Origin: JAABRU01 sp964534335
GTDB lineage: Bacteria; Desulfobacterota; Desulfobacteria; Desulfobacterales; Desulfococcaceae
Assembly: GCA_964534335.1 (NCBI GenBank)
Contig: CAZHPS010000081.1
Span: 1-18,639, forward strand
Direction of reading: 5' to 3'
DNA length: 18,639 nt
Under the pieces are notes generated by a model. It ran no database searches. It saw only the letters and a program-made list of their open reading frames with translations, and had not been told where the DNA came from. Positions 7,743-15,126 of the stretch are shown here, in pieces. The position numbers were made by a program, and so were the translations under genes. Within the stretch, counting starts at the first letter, position 1, and the number at the start of each line of letters is the position of its first letter.

Positions 7743-8555
7743 TTATACCCATAAGATATACTTCTTGAAAAAATAGGCAAGGGGAAGAGCAAAAAGCAGC
7801 GCGTCAATGCGATCCAGAATGCCGCCGTGTCCCGGAAGTATGCCTCCGGAATCCTTTATGCCTGCCGCTCGTTTAAACTGAGACTCAAACAGATCTCCGA
7901 TCTGCCCGGCTATGCCAATGCAGAGAAAAAAAACAATGCTTTGCACCCAGGGCATCCGGGAGAGGAAAATCATTTTGATGATGGAACCAATCAGCACATT
8001 TGCGGCCAGACCGCCCAGCGAGCCTTCCACTGTTTTTCCCGGACTGACCGAAGGACAAAGTTTGTGTTTTCCGAAATACGTTCCGGCATACAGTGCGCCG
8101 ATATCTCCGGCAAATACAATTGCCAGCAGCATGAAAAACCATAACATTCCGTCATTTCCGTTGCGGATGAGAATGGCAAAGGAAAGAAATACCGGGATAT
8201 AGACAAAAGCCTGAATTCCCTGCGCTGTTTTTTCCAGAACTCCGGGATCATGTTTGAAATGCGTGATGGAATACAAAGCGCAGACAATAACGTGAACACC
8301 GGCAATGCAGAGGATAAGATCCGTGGTGAATTTATTGGCCGCAAAGACAGTGGATATTCCGCTTATCATGCTGAAAAGCGGAATAAAAGACAGCAGCCCG
8401 CTCATCTCGCCTTTTGCTGTGATGCGGAAATATTCTCCCATACACAAAAGGCAGACAAGAGCCACAAAAACCGTAAACACAATGCCGCCTTTATATACAA
8501 GAAAAATCAGAAAAGGAAGCGCGGTCAGTCCGGTAATCCAGCGTTGTGCATACAT
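7743..8555 (-). CDS. cdsA: Phosphatidate cytidylyltransferase
   Basis: This 270-residue integral membrane enzyme makes CDP-diacylglycerol from CTP and phosphatidate, the branch point of phospholipid synthesis. The C-terminal CdsA signature is complete at residues 225-261: SQFKRAAGIKDSGGILPGHG followed by GILDRIDALLFALPLAYFF, with the metal-binding Asp residues at 248 and 251. Earlier, GDIGALYAGTYFGKHKL and SPGKTVEGSLGG are family-typical, and about seven to eight hydrophobic segments precede them. Length is normal. The ATG at 8555 has AAGGAA nearby. It usually follows uppS directly; here 490 bp with terminators and inverted-repeat elements intervene, so it must have its own promoter. The genes that often follow (dxr, rseP) are not here; the remnant and tcmP cassette come next. 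Confidence 0.95.
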   Translation of the reverse strand: MYAQRWITGLTALPFLIFLVYKGGIVFTVFVALVCLLCMGEYFRITAKGEMSGLLSFIPLFSMISGISTVFAANKFTTDLILCIAGVHVIVCALYSITHFKHDPGVLEKTAQGIQAFVYIPVFLSFAILIRNGNDGMLWFFMLLAIVFAGDIGALYAGTYFGKHKLCPSVSPGKTVEGSLGGLAANVLIGSIIKMIFLSRMPWVQSIVFFLCIGIAGQIGDLFESQFKRAAGIKDSGGILPGHGGILDRIDALLFALPLAYFFKKYILWV

Positions 8556-8586
8556 ATATATTTTTCCTTTTTTTCAGGGCAGAATA

Positions 8587-8749
8587 TATACCATTACTTG
8601 AAACATTTCGCTTGTAAAATACTGCATTCGAAAGGACTGCCTCAGCAGAACAGCCGCGAATAACACGAATCTGCACTAATACACAACCATAATTCGTGTC
8701 ATTCGTGCAATTCGTGGCTGTACCATCAAATCTTCTGAGTAATGGTATA
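8587..8749. repeat. Nested inverted-repeat element (MITE-like)
   Basis: The outer ends are perfect 12-bp inverted repeats: TATACCATTACT at 8587-8598 and AGTAATGGTATA at 8738-8749. An inner pair, 8651-8670 with 8701-8720 (CAGCCGCGAATAACACGAAT type), matches at 17 of 20 positions. Repeats with the CACGAAT...ATTCGTG core are widely dispersed in environmental genomes. The TA at each end is compatible with a TA-targeting miniature element. It lies 32 bp upstream of the cdsA start. Confidence 0.65.
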
Positions 8750-8755
8750 CAATAC

Positions 8756-8880
8756 TTCGGACAGTTTTTGAAAAACAGTGCGGTCATGCCAGATAACATG
8801 CTGAAAATACATAATCTGACAGTTAAACCGTAAACCATGAAATTTGAATATAAACAGCATGTTATAAAAAAATGTCCGAA
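8756..8880. repeat. Second nested inverted repeat upstream of cdsA
   Basis: The outer arms TTCGGACAGTTTTT (8756-8769) and 8867-8880 match 13 of 14. The inner arms ATAACATGCTG (8793-8803) and CAGCATGTTAT (8855-8865) match perfectly. Together they would fold the whole 125-bp stretch into one interrupted hairpin, six bases from the previous element. No open reading frame here looks real. Confidence 0.6.
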
Positions 8881-8921
8881 CCATTGGGTATAAGTACTCA
8901 ACCGAAAGTTTTCCGGTATTC

Positions 8922-8955
8922 AAAAAACCGGATTTTTCAGAAAAATCCGGTTTTT
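8922..8955 (-). terminator. Intrinsic terminator, second after uppS
   Basis: AAAAAACCGGATTTTT / AAAAATCCGGTTTTT forms a stem with a 3-nt loop. Read leftwards it ends in a T-run, and read rightwards likewise, so it could act in both directions. Close relatives are at 17375-17409 and 17950-17983. Confidence 0.75.
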
Positions 8956-8968
8956 CTGAAAACTGTAT

Positions 8969-9003
8969 AAAAAAAACCGGGTTTTTGGGAAAAACCCGGT
9001 TTT
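8969..9003 (-). terminator. Intrinsic terminator after uppS
   Basis: AAAACCGGGTTTTT and AAAAACCCGGTTTT form a 14-bp stem around GGG, followed on the minus strand by a run of seven or more T. It lies 43 bp beyond the uppS stop codon and ends the frr-uppS transcript. It is backed up by the next hairpin at 8922-8955. Confidence 0.85.
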
Positions 9004-9045
9004 GCAGACATGGAAATTTATGGCAGGCATTTATGAAAGCCCTTT

Positions 9046-9780
9046 TTACAGCACTTTGCCGAATCTGCGTTCACGGCTCTGAAAATTTTTCAGGATTTCA
9101 ATCAGTTCATCTTTGCTGAAATCCGGCCACAGGGTGTCAGTAACAAAGATTTCCGCATACGCTATCTGCCAGAGAAGAAAATTGCTGATGCGCATTTCCC
9201 CGCTGGTGCGGATGAGCAGGTCCGGATCAGGCATACCTTTGGTGTACAGATGATCCGAAATCATTTCCGGGCTTATGTCATCCACAGCAATCTGTCCCTG
9301 CTGAACTTCATGTGCAATCTGCCGCACCATACGGGTAATTTCATCCCGGCTGCCGTAACTGAGGGCCAGATTGAGAATCATGCCTGTACTGTTCTGCGTC
9401 ATGGATTTGGTCAGTTCAATCTGTTTCTGCACATCCTCAGGCAGACGTTCTGTCTGTCCGATGACATGGAAACGGATATTGTTTTCCACCATATCCTGCT
9501 GCTCGGAGCGGAGAAAATTTTTCAGGATGGACATCAGGGCAGCAACTTCGGTTTTGGGACGCTGCCAGTTTTCCGTGGAAAAAGCATACAGGGTCAGAAT
9601 CCCGATGCCCAGCTCCCGTGCTGCCCGGACAATTTCCCTTACCACATTTGCGCCCCGCTCATGCCCCCTGACCCTGTTCATGAGCTTTTTTTTCGCCCAT
9701 CTGCCGTTTCCGTCCATGATAATGGCAAGGTGCGCGGGGAGTCTGGCCGGATCAGGGCCGGCTGGAGTATCAGATTTCAA
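9046..9780 (-). CDS. uppS: Undecaprenyl diphosphate synthase
   Basis: This cis-prenyltransferase builds the C55 lipid carrier for peptidoglycan and O-antigen from farnesyl and isopentenyl diphosphate. Signatures: HLAIIMDGNGRWA with the catalytic Asp near residue 23, RGHERGANVVREIV, LYAFSTENWQRP, and IRTSGEMRISNFLLWQ followed by AYAEIF. The frame is open back to an ATG at 9921, deep inside frr. I prefer the TTG at 9780 because AAGGA lies five bases before it and the resulting 244 residues fit the family, while the extra 47 residues are Arg/Ser/Lys-rich and unlike UppS. With this start it overlaps the end of frr by 11 bp, implying coupled translation. Twin terminators follow. Confidence 0.93.
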   Translation of the reverse strand: MKSDTPAGPDPARLPAHLAIIMDGNGRWAKKKLMNRVRGHERGANVVREIVRAARELGIGILTLYAFSTENWQRPKTEVAALMSILKNFLRSEQQDMVENNIRFHVIGQTERLPEDVQKQIELTKSMTQNSTGMILNLALSYGSRDEITRMVRQIAHEVQQGQIAVDDISPEMISDHLYTKGMPDPDLLIRTSGEMRISNFLLWQIAYAEIFVTDTLWPDFSKDELIEILKNFQSRERRFGKVL

Positions 9781-10327
9781 GGATTTCCTTTTCCTTGTTT
9801 CTGCAGATTTCACTGATCCGGCTGATATACTCATCCGTGATCTTCTGCACCTCATCCTGGGCTTTGAATGCCTCATCCTCGGAAATATCGCCGTCTTTTT
9901 TGAATCCCTTGAGCACTTCATTGGTATCCCGGCGGATATTGCGGACAGCCACCTTGCATTCTTCCCCCATTTTGCTGACTGTTTTCACCAGTTCTTTGCG
10001 CCGGTCTTCTGTAAGGGGCGGAATCGTGATGCGGATCAGTTTGCCGTCATTGGCCGGTGTCAGTCCCAGGCTGGTTTTCAGAATGGCTTTTTCAATATCC
10101 TTAATTACGGAAACATCCCAGGGCTGAATGGTAATCTGCCTGCTTTCAGGAACAGCCAGAGAGGCCATTTGGTTCAGGGGTGTGGGGGTTCCGTAATAAT
10201 CCACTTTCACGCCATCCAGAATTGACAGGGAGGCGCGGCCGGTTCTGACCCGTTTCAGTTCTTTTTCCAGAGCGGAAATGGATTTTTCCATCCGATCTTT
10301 GGTTTCCTCATAACTTGTTTTAATCAT
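9770..10327 (-). CDS. frr: Ribosome recycling factor
   Basis: This 185-residue protein has the standard family length. With EF-G it splits post-termination ribosomes. Family landmarks are the N-terminal coiled helix (ALEKELKRVRTGRAS), VDYYGTPTPLNQMAS, ITIQPWDVS, NDGKLIRITIPPLTEDRRKEL, VRNIRRD and the C-terminal helix KITDEYISRI. The start is clear: AAGGTGA stands about seven bases before ATG 10327. Unusually for this operon, 171 bp with a strong terminator separate it from pyrH, so frr-uppS probably starts from its own promoter or depends on readthrough. Confidence 0.97.
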   Translation of the reverse strand: MIKTSYEETKDRMEKSISALEKELKRVRTGRASLSILDGVKVDYYGTPTPLNQMASLAVPESRQITIQPWDVSVIKDIEKAILKTSLGLTPANDGKLIRITIPPLTEDRRKELVKTVSKMGEECKVAVRNIRRDTNEVLKGFKKDGDISEDEAFKAQDEVQKITDEYISRISEICRNKEKEILEI

Positions 10328-10403
10328 ATGCAGTCACCTTCATTTTATGTTCATATTTCACAAATCAGGGAGAGTCTGAATCTATCCCGGAGGATAAAAA
10401 GGG

Positions 10404-10444
10404 GAAAAAACCGGAATCTCTATTCTGCGGATTCCGGTTTTTTC
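10404..10444 (-). terminator. Bidirectional terminator between pyrH and frr
   Basis: GAAAAAACCGGAATC (10404-10418) and GATTCCGGTTTTTTC (10430-10444) make a perfect 15-bp stem with an 11-nt loop. The T-tract is the last part of the stem on either strand. It interrupts the conserved pyrH-frr linkage. Confidence 0.8.
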
Positions 10445-10469
10445 CTGTGGATTTAGGCAGAAACGGATA

Positions 10470-10495
10470 TGCAGTTTTTTTTCCTGAAAACTGCA
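10470..10495 (-). other. Hairpin directly after the pyrH stop
   Basis: TGCAGTTTT (10470-10478) pairs with AAAACTGCA (10487-10495), 9 bp with an 8-nt loop, three bases past the pyrH stop codon. There is no clean T-run after it on the minus strand. It may stabilise the mRNA 3' end ahead of the stronger terminator at 10404-10444. Confidence 0.5.
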
Positions 10496-10498
10496 CAC

Positions 10499-11215
10499 TT
10501 AATTGCTGATTACAGAACCAACAGATTCTCCGCACGCCACTTTCCGCATACTTCCGGCTTCATTCAGATCAAAGACCACCAGAGGAAGATTGTTGTCCAT
10601 AGCCAGGGAGATGGCTGTCATGTCCATGACCCGGAGCTGGCGTTCCAGAACTTCCATATAGCGGATATTGCGGATAAACTCAGCATCTCTGTTTTTGACA
10701 GGATCAGATGTGTAAAGTCCTTTGACCTTTGTGGCCTTCAAAAGGATTTCCGCATGGATTTCCTGCGCTCTGAGCACAGCGGCAGTGTCTGTGGTGAAAT
10801 AGGGGTTTCCCGTGCCGGCCGCAAAAATGACCACACGCCCCTTTTCCAGATGCCGCACAGCACGGCGCAGGATATAGGGTTCGGCTATCTGATGCATGGA
10901 AATTGCGCTCTGCACGCGGGTCTGCACCCCTCTTTTTTCCAGAGAGTCCTGCAGGGCCAGGCTGTTAATTACCGTGGCCAGCATGCCCATATGGTCGGCT
11001 GAGGCGCGATCCATGTCAAAGGAACTCGCGGCAACTCCCCTGAAAATATTGCCGCCGCCCACCACAACAGCCAGTTGGACGCCAATTTCTGTGACAGAGC
11101 GGATTTCATCTGCCACATACCGGATTATTTCAGATGAGATACCGAAACCCTGATTTCCCATCAGGGCTTCGCCGCTCAGCTTGAGCAGAATTCTTCTGTA
11201 TTTCGGTACAGGCAA
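10499..11215 (-). CDS. pyrH: UMP kinase
   Basis: This 238-residue amino-acid-kinase-fold enzyme phosphorylates UMP to UDP, the entry to all pyrimidine nucleotides. Motifs: RILLKLSGEAL (phosphate loop), VVVGGGNIFRG, MDRASADHMGMLATVINSLAL, VIFAAGTGNPYFTTDTAA, and LLKATKVKGLYTSDP with MDMTAISLAMDNNLP near the end. Length matches the bacterial family. The start is a TTG at 11215. GGGAG lies about seven bases upstream at the tsf 3' end, only two bases separate the tsf stop from it, and no ATG gives a complete N-terminus. It is thus translationally tied to tsf. Confidence 0.96.
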   Translation of the reverse strand: MPVPKYRRILLKLSGEALMGNQGFGISSEIIRYVADEIRSVTEIGVQLAVVVGGGNIFRGVAASSFDMDRASADHMGMLATVINSLALQDSLEKRGVQTRVQSAISMHQIAEPYILRRAVRHLEKGRVVIFAAGTGNPYFTTDTAAVLRAQEIHAEILLKATKVKGLYTSDPVKNRDAEFIRNIRYMEVLERQLRVMDMTAISLAMDNNLPLVVFDLNEAGSMRKVACGESVGSVISN

Positions 11216-11217
11216 GA

Positions 11218-11814
11218 TTATTCTCCCAGTTGGAACCGGACAAAGCGTTTAACGGAAATATTCTCGCCGGTTTTTCCGACCATCTCATTGAGATAATCGC
11301 TGATGGTTATATCAGGATTTTTTACATAACCCTGGTTGAGCAGGCAGGAATCCTTAATGAATTTGTCCAGTTTGCCCTGAATGATTTTGTCTACCACCTG
11401 CGCGGGTTTGCCGGTTTCCAAAGCCTGTGCGCGGTAGATTTCCCTTTCCCGCGCGATTACGGCCTCGGGAACATCAGCCGGGGAAATGCCGGCCGGAGCG
11501 GCTGCCGCTATGTGCATGGCAATATTTCTGACAAATTCTTTGAATGCATCGGTTTTTGCCACAAAATCGGTTTCACAGTTGATTTCCACCATTACCCCGA
11601 TTTTTCCGCCCATATGGATATAAGACTCGACCAGGCCCTGACTGGTGGCCCTGCCTGAACGCTTCTGTGCGGTGGCCAGACCTTTTTTACGAAGAAAATC
11701 AACTGCTTTTTCCAGATCTGCCCCGCATGCGGTCAGAGCTTCCTTGCAATCCATCATTCCTGCTCCGGTTTTTTCCCGAAGCTCTTTCACCATTGCTGCA
11801 CTGATGTCTGCCAT
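11218..11814 (-). CDS. tsf: Elongation factor Ts
   Basis: This 198-residue nucleotide-exchange factor for EF-Tu is of the short type, without the long second core domain of the 283-residue E. coli protein. The N-terminal UBA-like domain has VKELREKTGAGMMDCKEAL and FLRKKGLATAQKRSGR. The core has VMVEINCETDFVAKTDAFKEF, MHIAAAAP and the C-terminal helices ending ISVKRFVRFQLGE. The TDFV and GAGMMDCK motifs that contact EF-Tu are intact. It starts 14 bp after rpsB and ends two bases before pyrH. Confidence 0.97.
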   Translation of the reverse strand: MADISAAMVKELREKTGAGMMDCKEALTACGADLEKAVDFLRKKGLATAQKRSGRATSQGLVESYIHMGGKIGVMVEINCETDFVAKTDAFKEFVRNIAMHIAAAAPAGISPADVPEAVIAREREIYRAQALETGKPAQVVDKIIQGKLDKFIKDSCLLNQGYVKNPDITISDYLNEMVGKTGENISVKRFVRFQLGE

Positions 11815-11828
11815 CTTACTCTGCTCTC

Positions 11829-12710
11829 CTAATATTTTTTTGTATCCTGCTCATCTTCGGATTCAGTGTCCGCATCTTCCATTGCGCTCCGCTTGATGAT
11901 TTCCACAACAGGGCCGTCCGAACCTTTGGAAATGATCTTGCGTTCGCCGGTTTTCATTTCCGCACCGGCTGATGAAATTTCAGGAAGTTCCTCATCCTTG
12001 TCTGTTTCGGCCTGCTGTCTTTCCGCTAGCTGGGATCTGCCGTCATTGCATGCATCCGCAATCCGGGATGTGATCAGGCGGATGGCCCGTATAGCGTCAT
12101 CATTTCCGGGAATGGGATAATCCACTTCATCCGGATCGCAGTTGGTATCCACCACAGCAACCACCGGAATGCGGAGACGGTGTGCCTCGCTCACTGCTAT
12201 GGCCTCATTTTTGGGATCAATCACAAATATGGCGCCGGGCAGGCGGTTCATCAGCCGGATACCGCCCAGGTTGCTCTCCAGCTTCACCCGTTCCTTTTCG
12301 AATTTCAGCCGTTCTTTTTTCGTATAGAGACTTATGGTTTCATCATTGCGGATATCATTGAGATGATTGAGCCGGTCAATGCTTTGTTTTATGGTCTGGA
12401 AATTGGTCATCATTCCGCCCAGCCAGCGGTTCTGCACATAAAACATGTCACAGCGGGTGGCTTCCTCAAAAATGGAATCCCGTGCCTGTTTCTTGGTTCC
12501 CACAAAAAGAACCGACTGGCCTGCGGCCACTGTATCCGCCACAAAATCATACGCTGTTCTGAACATCCGTACCGTTTTCTGCAAATCCACGATATAAATG
12601 CCGTTGCGCGCGCCGAAAATATAGGGTTTCATTTTGGGATTCCAGCGGCGGGTCTGATGACCGAAATGAACGCCTGCCTCCAAAAGTTCCTTCATTGTGA
12701 CATATGCCAT
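11829..12710 (-). CDS. rpsB: 30S ribosomal protein S2
   Basis: The 293 residues start at MAYVTMKELLEAGVHFGHQT, the conserved S2 N-terminus, so I placed the start at ATG 12710 instead of the further-upstream start of the open frame (12767), which would add 19 basic residues. GGGAG is about 11 bases before it. Family motifs: RRWNPKMKPYIFGARNGIYI, LFVGTKKQA, NRWLGGMMTNF, LPGAIFVIDP and VAVVDTNCDPD. The last ~65 residues are a long, charged, acidic tail (ending MEDADTESEDEQDTKKY) absent from the 241-residue E. coli protein. Such tails are common in delta-proteobacterial S2. Confidence 0.96.
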   Translation of the reverse strand: MAYVTMKELLEAGVHFGHQTRRWNPKMKPYIFGARNGIYIVDLQKTVRMFRTAYDFVADTVAAGQSVLFVGTKKQARDSIFEEATRCDMFYVQNRWLGGMMTNFQTIKQSIDRLNHLNDIRNDETISLYTKKERLKFEKERVKLESNLGGIRLMNRLPGAIFVIDPKNEAIAVSEAHRLRIPVVAVVDTNCDPDEVDYPIPGNDDAIRAIRLITSRIADACNDGRSQLAERQQAETDKDEELPEISSAGAEMKTGERKIISKGSDGPVVEIIKRSAMEDADTESEDEQDTKKY

Positions 12711-12850
12711 TACTGTAATTTCTCCCTTTGTTATGGTTGTTTTCCACCGCCTCCGTCTGCCCCGCATTCCACTTTCACAGTCTGTGAAAGCACCCGGAAA
12801 CGGGTCCGGAGACGTGCGTTTTGAAAATCATGGTATCCTATCAGATTGCC
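12711..12850 (-). promoter_or_regulatory. rpsB leader with two hairpins
   Basis: The 140-bp gap before rpsB holds CTTTCACA/TGTGAAAG (12772-12790) and ACCCG-GAAA-CGGGT (12792-12805), two stems back to back in the 5' leader. A possible minus-strand promoter is TTGCAG, 17 bases, TAGGAT (about 12865 to 12838). It overlaps the end of prmC and matches the consensus only moderately. Autoregulation of rpsB-tsf by S2 through its leader is known in proteobacteria; whether this leader does so is inference. Confidence 0.4.
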
Positions 12851-13765
12851 TTATACTCTGCAAGGCGTTTTTCGCTGTATCCTCCGCATCTGCATGACCC
12901 GGTCGTTTCCTCCGTAATCCTTTGTGCACCGGATCTGATCATAGTTTCCGCATTTCTGTGCAATTTCCGTGACATCTGAGCGCTGATCAAATCCGATTTC
13001 CATAATTAGAAAACCTTTTTCAGACAGATAATCAGGAGCATGCAGAACAATCTGCCGGATTGCGGCAAGACCGTCAGTCCCCCCGTCCAGAGCTGCTTTG
13101 GGCTCAAAACTGATTTCCGGCTGCAGTCCTTTAATCTCTGCGGCGCGGATATAGGGAGGATTGGACACGATCAGATCAAATCCTGAAATATCCGCCTTCA
13201 GCGGAGCAAACCAGTCCCCGCAGAAAAAACCGACCTTTCCATCCAGGCCGTTTCCCGCAGCATTGGCTTTGGCAATCTCCAGCGCGGCCGCTGATCTGTC
13301 TGAGGCGTAAAAACGGTTTCCTGGCCGTTCCGCAGCCAAAGCAAGAATGATGGCTCCTGAGCCTGTTCCCATATCCAGAATGCTGCGTCCTTCCCCTTCC
13401 GGAGTTTCCGGCAGACATCCGAGTGCTGCTTCCACCAGGCATTCGGTTTCAGGCCGGGGAATCAGCACTGCCGGGGAAAGCGAAAGTTCCACAGTCCAGA
13501 ACTCTTTGCGGCCTGTGATATAGGCCACAGGTTCATGCCGGAGCCTCCGGAGAATCAGTTCCCGGAATCTCCCCAGTTCACCGGGCATCAGTGGCTGATC
13601 ATAACGGAGATACAGATCAATGCGCCGAAGCCCCAGAGCATGGGCCAGAAGAATTTCCGCTGACGCTCTCGGATTTTCAATATTCCGGGACATGAAATGG
13701 GAAGCGGTCCATCTGAGGAGTCTGAGAATGGGCCAGGGTTCACCGTTCTTTGGCTGGTTCTGCAT
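12851..13765 (-). CDS. prmC: Release-factor glutamine N5-methyltransferase
   Basis: This 304-residue SAM-dependent enzyme methylates the Gln of the GGQ motif of release factors. It has the N-terminal helical domain, IPRPETE (residues 102-108), the SAM loop DMGTGSGAIIL (131-141) and the catalytic NPPY (202-205), followed by EPKAALDGGTDGL. The start ATG at 13765 lies inside the 3' end of prfA (26-bp overlap) and lacks a strong ribosome site, which fits coupling to prfA, its substrate's gene. The C-terminus is somewhat basic (RRIQRKTPCRV). A candidate rpsB promoter overlaps its last codons. Confidence 0.95.
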   Translation of the reverse strand: MQNQPKNGEPWPILRLLRWTASHFMSRNIENPRASAEILLAHALGLRRIDLYLRYDQPLMPGELGRFRELILRRLRHEPVAYITGRKEFWTVELSLSPAVLIPRPETECLVEAALGCLPETPEGEGRSILDMGTGSGAIILALAAERPGNRFYASDRSAAALEIAKANAAGNGLDGKVGFFCGDWFAPLKADISGFDLIVSNPPYIRAAEIKGLQPEISFEPKAALDGGTDGLAAIRQIVLHAPDYLSEKGFLIMEIGFDQRSDVTEIAQKCGNYDQIRCTKDYGGNDRVMQMRRIQRKTPCRV

Positions 13766-14819
13766 TCTGAAGTGCCTGGGCCTGGTAAAATGTCACCAGT
13801 TCATCTATAATTCCGTCTATATCACCCTGCAGAATACTTTCCAGTTTGTACAGGGTAAGTCCGATGCGGTGATCTGTCACCCGGCCCTGGGGAAAATTGT
13901 AGGTACGGATTCTTCCGCTCCTGTCCCCTGTGCCAATCTGGCTTTTGCGCTCTTCAGAGCGTTTTTCATGCTGTTCCGAGAGCATCCGGTCCATGAGCCG
14001 CGCGCGCAGCACTTTCATGGCCTTGTTCTTGTTTTTCAACTGGGATTTTTCATCCTGGCAGGTGACAACAAGCCCCGATGGCAGATGGGTTAGGCGGACT
14101 GCTGAATCAGTGGTGTTGACAGACTGGCCTCCCGGTCCTGTGGATCGGTATACATCCACCTTGACCTCACCGGGATCAATATGAAGTTCCACTTCCTCTG
14201 CTTCCGGCAGAACTGCGACCGTGACTGCCGAGGTGTGTATCCTTCCCTGTGTTTCGGTTTCCGGAACCCTCTGTACCCGGTGGATTCCGCTTTCAAATTT
14301 CAGACGGCTGAAAGCCCCTCTGCCGTGAATCATGGCTATGACTTCCTTGAGTCCGCCCGCTCCTGTGGAATGGTGGTTCATGATTTCCACCTTCCATCCG
14401 GTGTTTTCAGCATAACGGCTGTACATCCGGAACAGGTCATTGGCAAAAAGGGCAGCCTCATCTCCGCCTGTACCGGCCCGTATCTCAAGAATGACATTTT
14501 TATCATCATTGGGATCCGTGGGCATCAGAAGTTTTTTCAGTGCGGTTTCAAGTTCGGCCTTTCTTCCGTTAAGGGAATCCATATCAGCCCTGGCCATATC
14601 CCTGATCTCAGGATCTCCGTCCCGCAGCAGTTCCATGCTGCCGTCCAGTTCATCCAGAACCTGCCTGTAAACCCTGAAAACACTTACAATTTTGCCCAGA
14701 TCAGCATGTTCCCTCGCGTGTTTCTGAAAAAGCTCCCGGTTTTTGACCACCTCCGGGTCACTGAGCATGGTTTCCAGCTCCGAGAACCGGCTTTCCACAC
14801 CTTTTAGTTTGTCAAACAT
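13740..14819 (-). CDS. prfA: Peptide chain release factor 1
   Basis: This 359-residue class I release factor reads UAA and UAG. The P-x-T anticodon-like motif is Pro-Glu-Thr at 186-188 (QRVPETETQGRIHTSA), which marks RF1 rather than RF2 (SPF). The GGQ that triggers peptide release is at 230-232 (STGPGGQSVNTTDSAVR). Length and the downstream ERKSQIGTGDRSGRIRTYNF region are standard. It lies 53 bp after rpmE and overlaps prmC, whose product methylates its GGQ. Consistent with this, the window uses all three stop codons in its genes. Confidence 0.97.
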   Translation of the reverse strand: MFDKLKGVESRFSELETMLSDPEVVKNRELFQKHAREHADLGKIVSVFRVYRQVLDELDGSMELLRDGDPEIRDMARADMDSLNGRKAELETALKKLLMPTDPNDDKNVILEIRAGTGGDEAALFANDLFRMYSRYAENTGWKVEIMNHHSTGAGGLKEVIAMIHGRGAFSRLKFESGIHRVQRVPETETQGRIHTSAVTVAVLPEAEEVELHIDPGEVKVDVYRSTGPGGQSVNTTDSAVRLTHLPSGLVVTCQDEKSQLKNKNKAMKVLRARLMDRMLSEQHEKRSEERKSQIGTGDRSGRIRTYNFPQGRVTDHRIGLTLYKLESILQGDIDGIIDELVTFYQAQALQNAEPAKER

Positions 14820-14847
14820 AGTTTATCCGGCAGTATATCCCAGAAAA

Positions 14848-14871
14848 CCGTTCCGATCCATAAGGGAACGG
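14848..14871 (-). other. Small hairpin between rpmE and prfA
   Basis: CCGTTCC (14848-14854) and GGAACGG (14865-14871) form a 7-bp stem with a 10-nt loop, followed leftwards by TTTTCT. It could be a weak attenuating terminator or an mRNA boundary that lets L31 be made in excess over RF1. The T-run is short, so I would not call it a terminator outright. Confidence 0.4.
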
Positions 14872-14872
14872 A

Positions 14873-15100
14873 TCAGTTTCCTGCCTCCTGCTGCATCTGG
14901 TGAAATTTTTCGTATTTTTTACGAAAACGCTCGATCCGGCCGGCTGTGTCCACAAGTTTCTGTTTGCCGGTAAAGAAAGGATGGCAGTTGGAACATATTT
15001 CCACCATGATGTCCTTTTTTGTCGAGCTGGTCTTCATAACATTTCCGCACGCGCACTTGACGGTCGTCTGCACGTATTCGGGATGTATGCCCTCTTTCAT
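14873..15100 (-). CDS. rpmE: 50S ribosomal protein L31 (zinc-binding form)
   Basis: This is a 75-residue ribosomal protein of the large subunit. KEGIHPEYVQTTVKCACGN supplies Cys16 and Cys18; EICSNCHPFFTGKQK supplies Cys36 and Cys39. All four metal ligands are present, so this is the zinc-containing C+ type rather than the zinc-free paralogue made in starvation. AGGAGG stands 11 bases before ATG 15100, the strongest ribosome site in the window. It follows rho by 26 bp. Confidence 0.96.
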   Translation of the reverse strand: MKEGIHPEYVQTTVKCACGNVMKTSSTKKDIMVEICSNCHPFFTGKQKLVDTAGRIERFRKKYEKFHQMQQEAGN

Positions 15101-15126
15101 AATGATTTCAACCTCCTGATATATGT

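Noticed and set aside
8491..8901. 136-codon minus-strand open frame upstream of cdsA
   Set aside because: It overlaps the cdsA N-terminus in another frame and crosses both inverted-repeat elements; no family features.
9371..10225. 284-codon plus-strand open frame
   Set aside because: Antisense to uppS and frr, both of which are unmistakable.
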